Origin: Methanosarcinales archaeon
GTDB lineage: Archaea; Halobacteriota; Syntropharchaeia; Alkanophagales; Methanospirareceae
DNA length: 10,270 nucleotides
Assembly (NCBI GenBank): GCA_030621945.1
Contig: JAUXGS010000020.1
Span: forward strand, 1-10,270
Direction: 5' to 3'
The notes beneath the pieces are model-generated. The model saw only the letters and a program-made list of their open reading frames with translations, was not told the origin of the DNA and searched no databases. The translations under genes were made by a program, and so were the position numbers. Positions 1-6,342 of the stretch are shown here, piece after piece. Position 1 is the stretch's first letter, and each line of letters begins with the position of its first letter.

Positions 1-136
1 GCGAGAGATGATAATTGAGATGTTGAACCACGCAAAGGATAGATATGAGGTGGTGGGCTTCGCTACTAATGGTAAGGAAGCGATAGAGAAATATAACGAA
101 TTGAAGCCAGACCTCGTTACCATGGACCTGGTGATG
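1..136 (+). repeat. Left arm of a long inverted repeat
   Basis: Position i on the plus strand is complementary to position 341-i for i = 1 to 136. Only three positions differ: 58/283, 96/245 and 115/226, giving 133 of 136 identical. The arm carries an internal piece of a response-regulator receiver gene, reading on the plus strand. Complementarity stops sharply at 136/137. At the other end the arm simply meets the window edge, so the repeat may continue to the left. Confidence 0.97.
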
Positions 137-384
137 ACGAGTATCAAGGCATTTGGATCTTCCTGTTTTATCTTTCGGATCGCTTGAATACCATCCATTT
201 CCTCCATCACCAGGTCCATGGTAACTAGGTCTGGCTTCAATTCGCTATATTTCTCTATCGCTTCCTTACCATTAGTAGCGAAACCCACCACCTCATATCT
301 ATCCTTTGCGTGGTTCAACATCTCAATTATCATCTCTCGCATATAAGGCGCATCTTCTACAATCAATATCCTATTCTTCCGCAT
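1..384 (-). CDS. CheY-like response regulator receiver, disrupted by fold-back
   Basis: The gene starts at ATG 384-382, 16 bases after the kinase stop, with GGAGGG at 392-397 as a good Shine-Dalgarno. Residues 1-82 are a clear receiver domain. Beta 1 ends in the acidic pair Glu10-Asp11, the phosphoacceptor is Asp57 in a VTMDLVM context, and a MDG follows at 63-65 where receivers normally have it. The alpha 3 region ends in EDPNALIL. From codon 83 (base 136 downwards) the frame enters the inverted repeat and reads antisense of its own 5' part. It stays open to the window edge by chance, but the residues are not receiver-like. The conserved beta 4 Thr/Ser and beta 5 Lys are absent. The true gene was probably a stand-alone receiver of about 120 residues and the cognate partner of the kinase at 401-2263. 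Whether the cell really has a broken gene, or the sequence is chimeric here, cannot be decided from the window. Confidence 0.8.
   Translation of the reverse strand, partial: MRKNRILIVEDAPYMREMIIEMLNHAKDRYEVVGFATNGKEAIEKYSELKPDLVTMDLVMEEMDGIQAIRKIKQEDPNALILVITRSMVTRSGFNSLYFSIASLPLVAKPTTSYLSFAWFNISIIISR
2..187 (+). pseudogene. Truncated receiver-domain fragment (inverted copy)
   Basis: Reading the plus strand in the frame starting at base 2 gives the middle of a CheY-like receiver. It runs from a stretch beginning REMIIEML, through helix 1 and beta 3, to the phosphoacceptor segment DLVTMDLVM ending at base 136. After the repeat junction the frame reads unrelated residues from the antisense of the spacer and stops at TGA (185-187). 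Beta 4, beta 5 and their Thr/Ser and Lys switch residues are missing, so this cannot make a normal receiver. The 5' end lies outside the window. It is either a broken duplicate of the receiver at 384 or the product of a chimeric join at the end of an assembly. Confidence 0.75.
205..340 (-). repeat. Right arm of the long inverted repeat
   Basis: This is the reverse complement of 1-136 with three mismatches. It lies inside the receiver gene that starts at 384 on the minus strand, covering codons 16-60 including the phosphoacceptor Asp57. The 68-base spacer (137-204) is the natural continuation of the same gene (residues 61-82). Two of the three differences between arms are third-position synonymous (Gly GGC/GGT, Leu CTC/CTA) and one changes Asn to Ser. 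Confidence 0.97.
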
Positions 385-391
385 TTTATTT

Positions 392-397
392 CCCTCC
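392..397 (-). promoter_or_regulatory. Ribosome binding site of the receiver gene
   Basis: On the minus strand GGAGGG precedes ATG 384 with a spacing of about 8 bases. It lies in the 16-base gap after the kinase TAA, fixing the receiver start and indicating that kinase and receiver are co-transcribed. Confidence 0.75.
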
Positions 398-400
398 CAC

Positions 401-2263
401 TTATTTTTCCTTTTTTGGCAGTGTGAAGAAGAATTTCGAGCCCTTTCCATGCTCGCTCGTAGCCCATATTCGGCCACCATGCAACTTTACATATTCCCTT
501 ATGATGGATAAGCCCAGACCAAGACTCTCTGACTTCCTGGTCAAAGATGTATTGACCATAAAAAAACGCTCAAAAATCTTTGGCAAATGCTTCTCCGGAA
601 TTCCTATCCCTGTATCCGAGACACAAACACGTATATCCTCCCCTCTATCCACAGCCAGGATGTTTATTCTCCCCCCCTCATACGTATATTTAATTGCATT
701 TGATATCAAATTAGTAAATATAGCAGTTATCTTCTGCTTATCGCCTCGAACTTCTATTCCCTCCGGGACATGCGCGGTGATTGTTTGTTCTTTATCGTTC
801 CACAGAGGTTTAAAACTCTTAACCACTTCATTTACGATTTCTGGTATTGACACATCTTCCAAAGTCATCTCCATCTCCCCGCCGTCAATACGTGCGAGTT
901 CGAGCATTCGATTTATCTGCGCCCTAAGTTGCTCCGCATACTTCTCTATATTAGAAACATAATCCCTCTGTTTATCGCCGAGTTCATCACACTTCAACAG
1001 ACTGGCATAGCCTACGATTGGAGTAAGAGGGGACCGAAGCTCATGGTAAGCCGCATTGAGGAAGTTCTTCTTCATATCATCCAGTTCTTTGAGTTCTTCA
1101 CATATTGCACTCAATTCTTCCTCTCTTTTTAGCTTCGTGAGGTCCATCAGGGAAGCAACTTTAATTTTTCCACCTAGAATAGGCTCTATGCAAACTCTTA
1201 CCTCCTTAGTGTTCCCCGCCCGGTCAACGAACTTGAATCCGAAGCATGGTAGCTCTTCTTTTTTCCAGTTGTGGTGATATTCTATTACCCTTTTCAAATC
1301 TTCTTGTGCAACAAATTCAGTCCACTTCTTTCCCACCACTTCTTCCCTCGAATACCCGCTCAAGGTCTCAAATTCTTTATTAACTGATGTTATCGTTTCG
1401 TCCTCATCAATGAGATACAAAGGTGTGAGAACGTGTTCGAAGATCGTCCTGCTTTGCTCTTCCGCATCCTTTTGCTCCGTGATGTCCTGCAATGTTTCCA
1501 TTGCTCCAATAACCGTTCCTTCAGAGTCTCTCAACGGCGCTGCGGTGAATAATAGCCATTTACCTTCTTCTCCCAGCGTGGGAAAGAAATCTAAAGCTTC
1601 GTAAGCGCCTTCGATTAAAGACGATTTTTTGTATTTATCATCATATTTATCTTTAAATTCACTCGCCGGCGCTTTATCCACGATCAAATCAGCCATAACA
1701 GGTCTCTCCCGCGCATAAAATGCTGTCCATTGCTTCTCAGTCCCAACTACTCCCTCTCTTTTTATTCCGGTAAGAGATTCAACAGCGGTGTTCCAGTGAG
1801 TGATTTTATGCTCACTATTGATTACGAATGTGGGAATGGACGAGCCATCAACGATTTCTGCAAGTTTCTCCTCCGCCTCCTTGCGCTCGGTAATGTCTCT
1901 AATATCGCCAATTACTCGTGTCGCTCCTCCATGTTCATCAAAAACCGGAATCCATTCGATGTCAAAATATCTATTTGTGCCATTAGAGAGAGAGAAAGAC
2001 CGTTCAATGCGAGCGGCTTCACCCTTCTCAAAAACAGAAGAGACGGGACAACCTTCACAAACCTCTTCCGATCCCCACAAACTCTCATAACATCTTTTCC
2101 CGATTACCTCTTCCCTTTCCACGCCATCTCTAAATTTATTTAAACACCCCTTGCTCAAATCTAATATTCTCAAATCTCGGTCAATCACGAAAACCGTTTC
2201 TTCGATGATATCCAGTATCTTCAGGAAGTAATCCCTTTCTTTTTCTTTGCCTCTTTCGCTCAT
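401..2263 (-). CDS. Soluble three-PAS sensor histidine kinase
   Basis: With the ATG at 2263 the protein has 620 residues. The frame is open to a TTG at 2335, but the upstream 24 residues are basic and low-value and that TTG has no ribosome site, so I prefer the ATG; its own site is weak too. No membrane helix is visible, so it is cytoplasmic. Three PAS domains sit at about 16-126, 134-268 and 270-378. The first two end in a typical DIT-E linker and the third in a related MDLTKLK. The first PAS has Cys58 and a CxxC pair (Cys69, Cys72), a pattern seen in many PAS sensors. The HisKA box YHELRSP carries phospho-accepting His407. The ATPase part shows the N box (Asn518, Asn522 in NLISNAIKYT), the G1 box with Asp550 in DTGIGIP, an F box IFERFF and a G2 box GLGLS. 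All catalytic motifs are intact. It should autophosphorylate and pass phosphate to the adjacent receiver. The ligand is unknown. It lies downstream of the antiporter genes, but nothing in the sequence proves a regulatory link. Confidence 0.93.
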   Translation of the reverse strand: MSERGKEKERDYFLKILDIIEETVFVIDRDLRILDLSKGCLNKFRDGVEREEVIGKRCYESLWGSEEVCEGCPVSSVFEKGEAARIERSFSLSNGTNRYFDIEWIPVFDEHGGATRVIGDIRDITERKEAEEKLAEIVDGSSIPTFVINSEHKITHWNTAVESLTGIKREGVVGTEKQWTAFYARERPVMADLIVDKAPASEFKDKYDDKYKKSSLIEGAYEALDFFPTLGEEGKWLLFTAAPLRDSEGTVIGAMETLQDITEQKDAEEQSRTIFEHVLTPLYLIDEDETITSVNKEFETLSGYSREEVVGKKWTEFVAQEDLKRVIEYHHNWKKEELPCFGFKFVDRAGNTKEVRVCIEPILGGKIKVASLMDLTKLKREEELSAICEELKELDDMKKNFLNAAYHELRSPLTPIVGYASLLKCDELGDKQRDYVSNIEKYAEQLRAQINRMLELARIDGGEMEMTLEDVSIPEIVNEVVKSFKPLWNDKEQTITAHVPEGIEVRGDKQKITAIFTNLISNAIKYTYEGGRINILAVDRGEDIRVCVSDTGIGIPEKHLPKIFERFFMVNTSLTRKSESLGLGLSIIREYVKLHGGRIWATSEHGKGSKFFFTLPKKEK

Positions 2264-2348
2264 TTTCGTCTTCTTCGTTCCCGCTTTCTGAGGAAAGGCG
2301 GAAATCCTTTTTGTCCGCAGAATGAGTAGTTGCAACGTTTGATGTTAT

Positions 2349-2528
2349 TTATGATATAGCTACTAAAACCATAAATGCAAAAAATGCTATGGATACCAGC
2401 AGAAGGACCCATGCAATTGTTTCCCGCGCTATTCCTTCCCGGGTTTTCATATCCGCCTCGGTAAAAGGCTGAACCAGCTCCTCCTCGCTATCCGACATAA
2501 AGAACCATTTTATTAACCACTTCCGCAT
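2349..2528 (-). CDS. Small single-helix membrane protein, 59 residues
   Basis: A short frame from ATG 2528 to TAA 2349 follows GAGGTGA (2533-2539) at good spacing. The protein has a basic/aromatic start (MRKWLIKWFF), an acidic stretch SDSEEEL, a TREGIARETIAW segment, and one C-terminal hydrophobic helix at about 39-58. This predicts a tail-anchored membrane protein with an approximately 38-residue cytoplasmic N terminus. It lies 67 bases after the last antiporter subunit and 85 bases before the kinase, on the same strand. I do not recognise the family. The position suggests either an accessory subunit of the antiporter or a separate small membrane protein. The 67-base gap holds a 5-bp hairpin (CTCGT/ACGAG at 2572-2576 and 2560-2564, 7-base loop) but no clear promoter or terminator. 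Confidence 0.7.
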   Translation of the reverse strand: MRKWLIKWFFMSDSEEELVQPFTEADMKTREGIARETIAWVLLLVSIAFFAFMVLVAIS

Positions 2529-2532
2529 TTTA

Positions 2533-2539
2533 TCACCTC
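2533..2539 (-). promoter_or_regulatory. Ribosome binding site of the 59-residue protein
   Basis: GAGGTGA on the minus strand lies four bases upstream of ATG 2528. This is the main evidence, apart from the hydrophobic helix, that the short frame is translated. Confidence 0.65.
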
Positions 2540-2595
2540 TTTCTTACTACAATGTTTATCTCGTTTGATACACGAGTTATTAGGTACGCATTCAT

Positions 2596-4104
2596 TTATA
2601 ATATACCTATCACAGAGTGAAGGAGCTCCAGGATGGGCTCGGGATACACGCCCAGGATGAAAGATACAACTGCAAGAATGAGAAGAGGAATGGTCATTGT
2701 TAGTGGAGGGTCTCTAATCTTATCATTATTTGCTAATGCTGGTTTCAAAGGACCAAAGAATATTTGTAACCCACGTAAGAATGTATAGACCAGCGTTAGT
2801 ATAGTTGACATGACCGCCAGGATGACAATTGGCAGCACGATGGGATTTTCCATTCCGAACTGGAAAGCGCCTGTAAACAGTACCCATTTCCCTACAAAAC
2901 CACTAAATGGTGGAATACCCGATAGTATCAATGAAGCGGATATCCAGAGCGTAGCGGTTATAGGCATCTTAGACCAGAGTCCACCCATCTTTCTCATGTC
3001 CCTGATCCCCGTTACATAAACTAATATACCCCCGGTTGAGAAGAAAATTGCTTTACCCAGAATGTGACTCAGGAAGTAAAAGATCCCGCCTTCAATACCC
3101 AAAACAGTGAATGCTCCAATCCCAAATACCGAGTATGAGATCTGGCTTATAGTTGAGCAAGCGCAGAGTCGTTTCACGTCTGTTTGGGCCAATGCGAGAA
3201 GTGCGCCATATATCATTGTTATCGCCGCAAACACCATCACCGGTATGCAAAAAACTTTGAGATCGTCATGCAGTGGCAAAACGAGAACCCTGACTATCAC
3301 ATAAGCCGCTATATTCGCATAAACCGCAAGCAATCCCGCTATGCACGTGGGATGTTCCGCGTGAACCCAGGGCATCCAAACCTGGAAAGGAACCATTGCC
3401 AGCTTAATAGCCAATCCGAGAAGGATAAAAGAAGCAATCCAGAGAGTAAGTGGATTCCCTGCAAGATTGTGTAACTCCGAGATCTCAAAGCTGCCTATCT
3501 GCGTATAGCTCCATATAATCCCAATCAGGAAGAAGGTCGCCTCAGCAACTCCCCAGAAAAGACACATTAACGCAACTTTGTAACGCTCTATAAAATCGGA
3601 ATAGCCAAATGTAGCCATTATGAAATAAAGGGGAATAACAGTCAACAGTTCCATGAACAAATACATTGCTATAAGGTTTGTAGAAAAGGAAACACCCATA
3701 AAACCGGTGGAAAAGAAGTTAAACAAAAAGAAGAACCGCGTGTAATACATAAGCCAGGTCTTTTTATCCACTTCTCCGTATATTGCCTCTATTCTGTGGT
3801 CTACGTAGTGTATCGAGTAAAATGCAAGGGCAAGGCATATTAAATTCATTATCAATGCAACTGGTATACTCAAACCGTCTGCTAAAAGATTAAAATTGAC
3901 CACCGCTCCAAGTGGGTATTCCTCAAAAATTATTTCTCCCCCATAAACTCTGATGCCCGCTATGCAAAGAAGGACAGTAGTGTATAAGTGAGTAATGCCC
4001 GCTATCCAGCCTGCCTTCTCTCCTATTTTTGATCTGGTTAAAAATATGATTACGGAGGCTATGACGGGCACTATTAGTGTTTGAAGAAGAATATGTGGTA
4101 TCAT
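2596..4104 (-). CDS. Antiporter-like membrane subunit (MrpD/NuoN family), fourth paralogue
   Basis: This 502-residue protein, hydrophobic throughout with about 14 helices, belongs to the proton-translocating Mrp/complex I antiporter family. Visible landmarks are Glu152 in helix 5 (YLFMELL), Lys234 in helix 7 (GLAIKLAMVPF), the DVKR loop (308-311), His347 and Lys351 in SHILGK, and Lys406 after GIPPFSGF in helix 12. Three usual positions are changed. The helix 7 His of the P-x-H-x-W motif is Gln241. The helix 8 Lys has no counterpart, the aligned residue being Asn264 with a one-residue deletion. The first His of the HxxxHxxxK motif is Tyr343. After helix 7 it reads WVHAEHPT where relatives have a PDA or PTxxxP segment. 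The ATG directly follows the TAA of the upstream gene, with GGGGTGA about 11 bases before it, so the two are coupled. It probably forms the distal ion channel of the Mrp complex. The stop is TAA at 2596. Confidence 0.9.
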   Translation of the reverse strand: MIPHILLQTLIVPVIASVIIFLTRSKIGEKAGWIAGITHLYTTVLLCIAGIRVYGGEIIFEEYPLGAVVNFNLLADGLSIPVALIMNLICLALAFYSIHYVDHRIEAIYGEVDKKTWLMYYTRFFFLFNFFSTGFMGVSFSTNLIAMYLFMELLTVIPLYFIMATFGYSDFIERYKVALMCLFWGVAEATFFLIGIIWSYTQIGSFEISELHNLAGNPLTLWIASFILLGLAIKLAMVPFQVWMPWVHAEHPTCIAGLLAVYANIAAYVIVRVLVLPLHDDLKVFCIPVMVFAAITMIYGALLALAQTDVKRLCACSTISQISYSVFGIGAFTVLGIEGGIFYFLSHILGKAIFFSTGGILVYVTGIRDMRKMGGLWSKMPITATLWISASLILSGIPPFSGFVGKWVLFTGAFQFGMENPIVLPIVILAVMSTILTLVYTFLRGLQIFFGPLKPALANNDKIRDPPLTMTIPLLILAVVSFILGVYPEPILELLHSVIGIL

Positions 4105-5916
4105 TTATTTTATCGTCACCCCCCACAATAGCATTATAAGGAGGAGGAAGAAGAAGGATAAGAAGATGTAGATTAAATTCCACGGTAAGTATCCAATCTC
4201 ACTCTTAAGGGGCTCCACCCCTTTATACATGGCTCTTGGGGTAGAGGTGAGTCCCTTATGATAAAATTTATCCATCCACTTCTCACAAACCGCAACTGCG
4301 CCAGGGGAAGACTTAGAAGCATCTGCCGTTCTCAATACATTTCGGTCAATGAAATTCGCAAATGTTATCAGCGGCTTTTGACAGAACCACACAAATCTCA
4401 TTCCGGGTATTCTGACGAGCCAATCGGTATCGAGATTGATCTTTCTTTGTTCCGGTGGATATACTCCGGAGATTATGAGCACGTAGAAAGCTAAAGAAGC
4501 GAACATTAGCATCTGGGCTTGTCCCACCACATGGCTACCCGTGTAAGGCATATAACCAAGGGCAGCAGTGTTAGGGAGAATGTTATAGAGTGGTTGCGGA
4601 TGAACACCCAAAAAGACACATAAAAAGGCAGGAATCCCCATGCCAAGCATCATATTAAGTGGTGGTTCATGGGTCCTTATGCCGGAGTCTTTGGCAAAGA
4701 AAGTGAAATAAGGAACTTTTACGCCCGCATGGTGAAACACACCAGCAGAGGCAAGTTGTAAAAGAACCCATACGATACCCAAATGCAAACATCCCGCTTC
4801 ACTGATAATCATTGATTTGCTTACAAAACCGCTGAATCCGGGGAATGCGGATATTGATGCTGCTGCTATCATACAGCACGCAGTCGTAAATGGCATGCTC
4901 TTCCATAATCCGCCCAGTTCTGTGCAGTTCTCCTTCCCTGTCATATGCATGACAGACCCAGCGGACATAAAAAGAAGTCCTTTGTATATGATGTGGCAGA
5001 AAGCGTGAGCCACTGTACCACAAATTGCCAGGTCAGTTCCTATTCCTACGCCGCATAACATGAATCCTACCTGATTAAGGAGGCTATACCCAAGCACCCT
5101 CCTTACGTTATTCTCAAGAACAGCATAGAAGATGGGGTACACCGTCATTATCGCCCCGATGTATATCAGAATATCAGTCCCCGGGAATGTTCTTACCAGG
5201 ATATACACCGCAGTCTTTGTAGTAAAGGCACTCATAAATACCGCACCTGTAATAGTTGCTTCTGGATATGCATCGGGTAACCACCCATGTATAGGGGGAG
5301 CACCAGCGTTCAGTAGAAATCCGATGAATATGAAATAAGAGGCTACCCCACCCACTCCTCCTAATCCTATGTAGTCAAACGCAATGGTGCCTGTATTAAT
5401 GACATACATGATTATGCCTCCTAATAGACATAAACCACCGAAGAAGTGCCACAAGAAATACCTCATTCCAGCCCTTCGTGCTCTATCCGTCTTCCTGAGC
5501 CAGACAAGGAGCAGAGATGCAATCGCCATTATCTCCCAGAAGATATACAGTGTGAAGAGGTCACCTGCGAAAACAACGCCAAGTGCACTGCCTACGTAGA
5601 AGAATGAAGCCATGTGCTCAATGCTGCTCTCCACATGGAGTGCGTAAAGAACCATACAAAACGCAGCAAGGGTAAATATCAATCCAAAACACAAACTCAG
5701 TTTGTCCACTCTACCGAGGACGAGTGTATATTGCAAAAATGGTATATGCCAGAAAGAGCCGCTACTCCCTAATACACCCTTTAACATGAGAATAACGGTT
5801 ATAAGCGCCGCTGTTGGAGGTAAAAGCAAATATGCCTGTCTCCATTTACCTTTGAAGAGAGGTATGAGGAAGGCACCAAAGATGAGTATAAGTCCCGGAT
5901 GCAACCACTCAATCAT
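4105..5916 (-). CDS. NuoL/MrpD-like antiporter subunit with C-terminal extension, third paralogue
   Basis: At 603 residues this is the longest of the four large subunits. The core shows Glu128 in helix 5 (YIFWEIM), His210 in PPIHGWLPDAYPEA, Lys234 in helix 8 (FTTKTAVYILVR), His304, His308 and Lys312 in the HxxxHxxxK motif, and Lys367 after AFPGFSGF. The helix 7 Lys is replaced by Asn203 (LLNAGAPPIH), and the usual D-x-KR loop is NNVRR. After residue about 488 comes an extension. A DTDWLVR segment is followed by a mostly soluble or amphipathic stretch to about 578 and then one last helix (580-599), which recalls the lateral-helix-plus-anchor arrangement of NuoL. The ATG overlaps the upstream stop (ATGA) and has GGAGGGG in front. 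The likely role is an ion-translocating subunit of the Mrp complex. No redox subunits are nearby that would make it part of complex I or a hydrogenase. Confidence 0.9.
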   Translation of the reverse strand: MIEWLHPGLILIFGAFLIPLFKGKWRQAYLLLPPTAALITVILMLKGVLGSSGSFWHIPFLQYTLVLGRVDKLSLCFGLIFTLAAFCMVLYALHVESSIEHMASFFYVGSALGVVFAGDLFTLYIFWEIMAIASLLLVWLRKTDRARRAGMRYFLWHFFGGLCLLGGIIMYVINTGTIAFDYIGLGGVGGVASYFIFIGFLLNAGAPPIHGWLPDAYPEATITGAVFMSAFTTKTAVYILVRTFPGTDILIYIGAIMTVYPIFYAVLENNVRRVLGYSLLNQVGFMLCGVGIGTDLAICGTVAHAFCHIIYKGLLFMSAGSVMHMTGKENCTELGGLWKSMPFTTACCMIAAASISAFPGFSGFVSKSMIISEAGCLHLGIVWVLLQLASAGVFHHAGVKVPYFTFFAKDSGIRTHEPPLNMMLGMGIPAFLCVFLGVHPQPLYNILPNTAALGYMPYTGSHVVGQAQMLMFASLAFYVLIISGVYPPEQRKINLDTDWLVRIPGMRFVWFCQKPLITFANFIDRNVLRTADASKSSPGAVAVCEKWMDKFYHKGLTSTPRAMYKGVEPLKSEIGYLPWNLIYIFLSFFFLLLIMLLWGVTIK

Positions 5917-6338
5917 TCTCGGCCCCTCCTTTTCTTATCATAGTAATCCAGATCCTTCGGAAGCCAGAGACGTAGTCCTTTAGCAAAATAAATCAGAAAT
6001 ACACATGCTGCAAATCCAAATATTGCGTAAAATGCTATCACTCTTTCCCACGGGAACGCAATATGCCAGTGAACCGGTAAACCCGCAATGACCATCCCAG
6101 CGAGACAACAAGCATAAATTACAATTAATAAATTCCTATGCGGAGGAGCCGGTTTTTTTGCCATAAAACACAGCACGACGTATGCAACAACTCCAACTAT
6201 GACGTAAAGCCATAGCAGTACTTTATGCCATAACTCGGAATGCGTATACCAGTGAATGAAAAATATTATCCCGATCAGAGCAAAGAAAGAAACAAAAGAT
6301 GCAATCAATAAATTCCTACTCCTTATCTCATCTTTCAC
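5913..6338 (-). CDS. Unrecognised four-helix membrane protein in the antiporter operon
   Basis: The frame is open from TTG 6389, which would overlap the upstream gene by 47 bases. I prefer GTG 6338, giving 141 residues. GGAGGT, the last sense codons of the upstream gene, sits 10 bases before it, and the product then begins MKDEIRSRNLL at the first helix. Four hydrophobic helices are predicted at about 9-28, 38-59, 69-88 and 98-118. Histidines and tryptophans cluster at the second loop (HWYTHSELWH) and before the fourth helix (PVHWHIAFPW). The C terminus is charged (LPKDLDYYDKKRRGRE). The stop overlaps the next start by ATGA, so synthesis is coupled to the NuoL-like subunit. It does not resemble MrpE, MrpF or MrpG as I know them. 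By position it is probably a structural or linker subunit between antiporter modules, but the family is unknown to me. Confidence 0.8.
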   Translation of the reverse strand: MKDEIRSRNLLIASFVSFFALIGIIFFIHWYTHSELWHKVLLWLYVIVGVVAYVVLCFMAKKPAPPHRNLLIVIYACCLAGMVIAGLPVHWHIAFPWERVIAFYAIFGFAACVFLIYFAKGLRLWLPKDLDYYDKKRRGRE

Positions 6339-6342
6339 TTCT

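Noticed and set aside
306..962. Long plus-strand frame opposite the kinase gene
   Set aside because: It is the antisense shadow of the kinase ATPase region, with no ribosome site and no recognisable domain; the kinase frame shows all its motifs intact.
2283..2312. Imperfect inverted repeat (AGGAAAGG / CCTTTTT) upstream of the kinase
   Set aside because: Only about five consecutive pairs form and no T-run follows, so it is not convincing as a terminator or operator.
2264..2335. N-terminal extension of the kinase to a TTG start at 2335
   Set aside because: The TTG has no ribosome site, and the 24 extra residues are basic and unlike a PAS or signal sequence. ATG 2263 is the simpler start, though its own site is also weak.
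2560..2576. Possible terminator hairpin (CTCGT/ACGAG) between the antiporter operon and the 59-residue gene
   Set aside because: The stem has only five pairs with a seven-base loop and no following T-run on the minus strand.
3923..4183. Minus-strand frame crossing the junction of the third and fourth large subunits
   Set aside because: It overlaps both well-supported genes in another frame, and its product is low-complexity and polar with no family signature.
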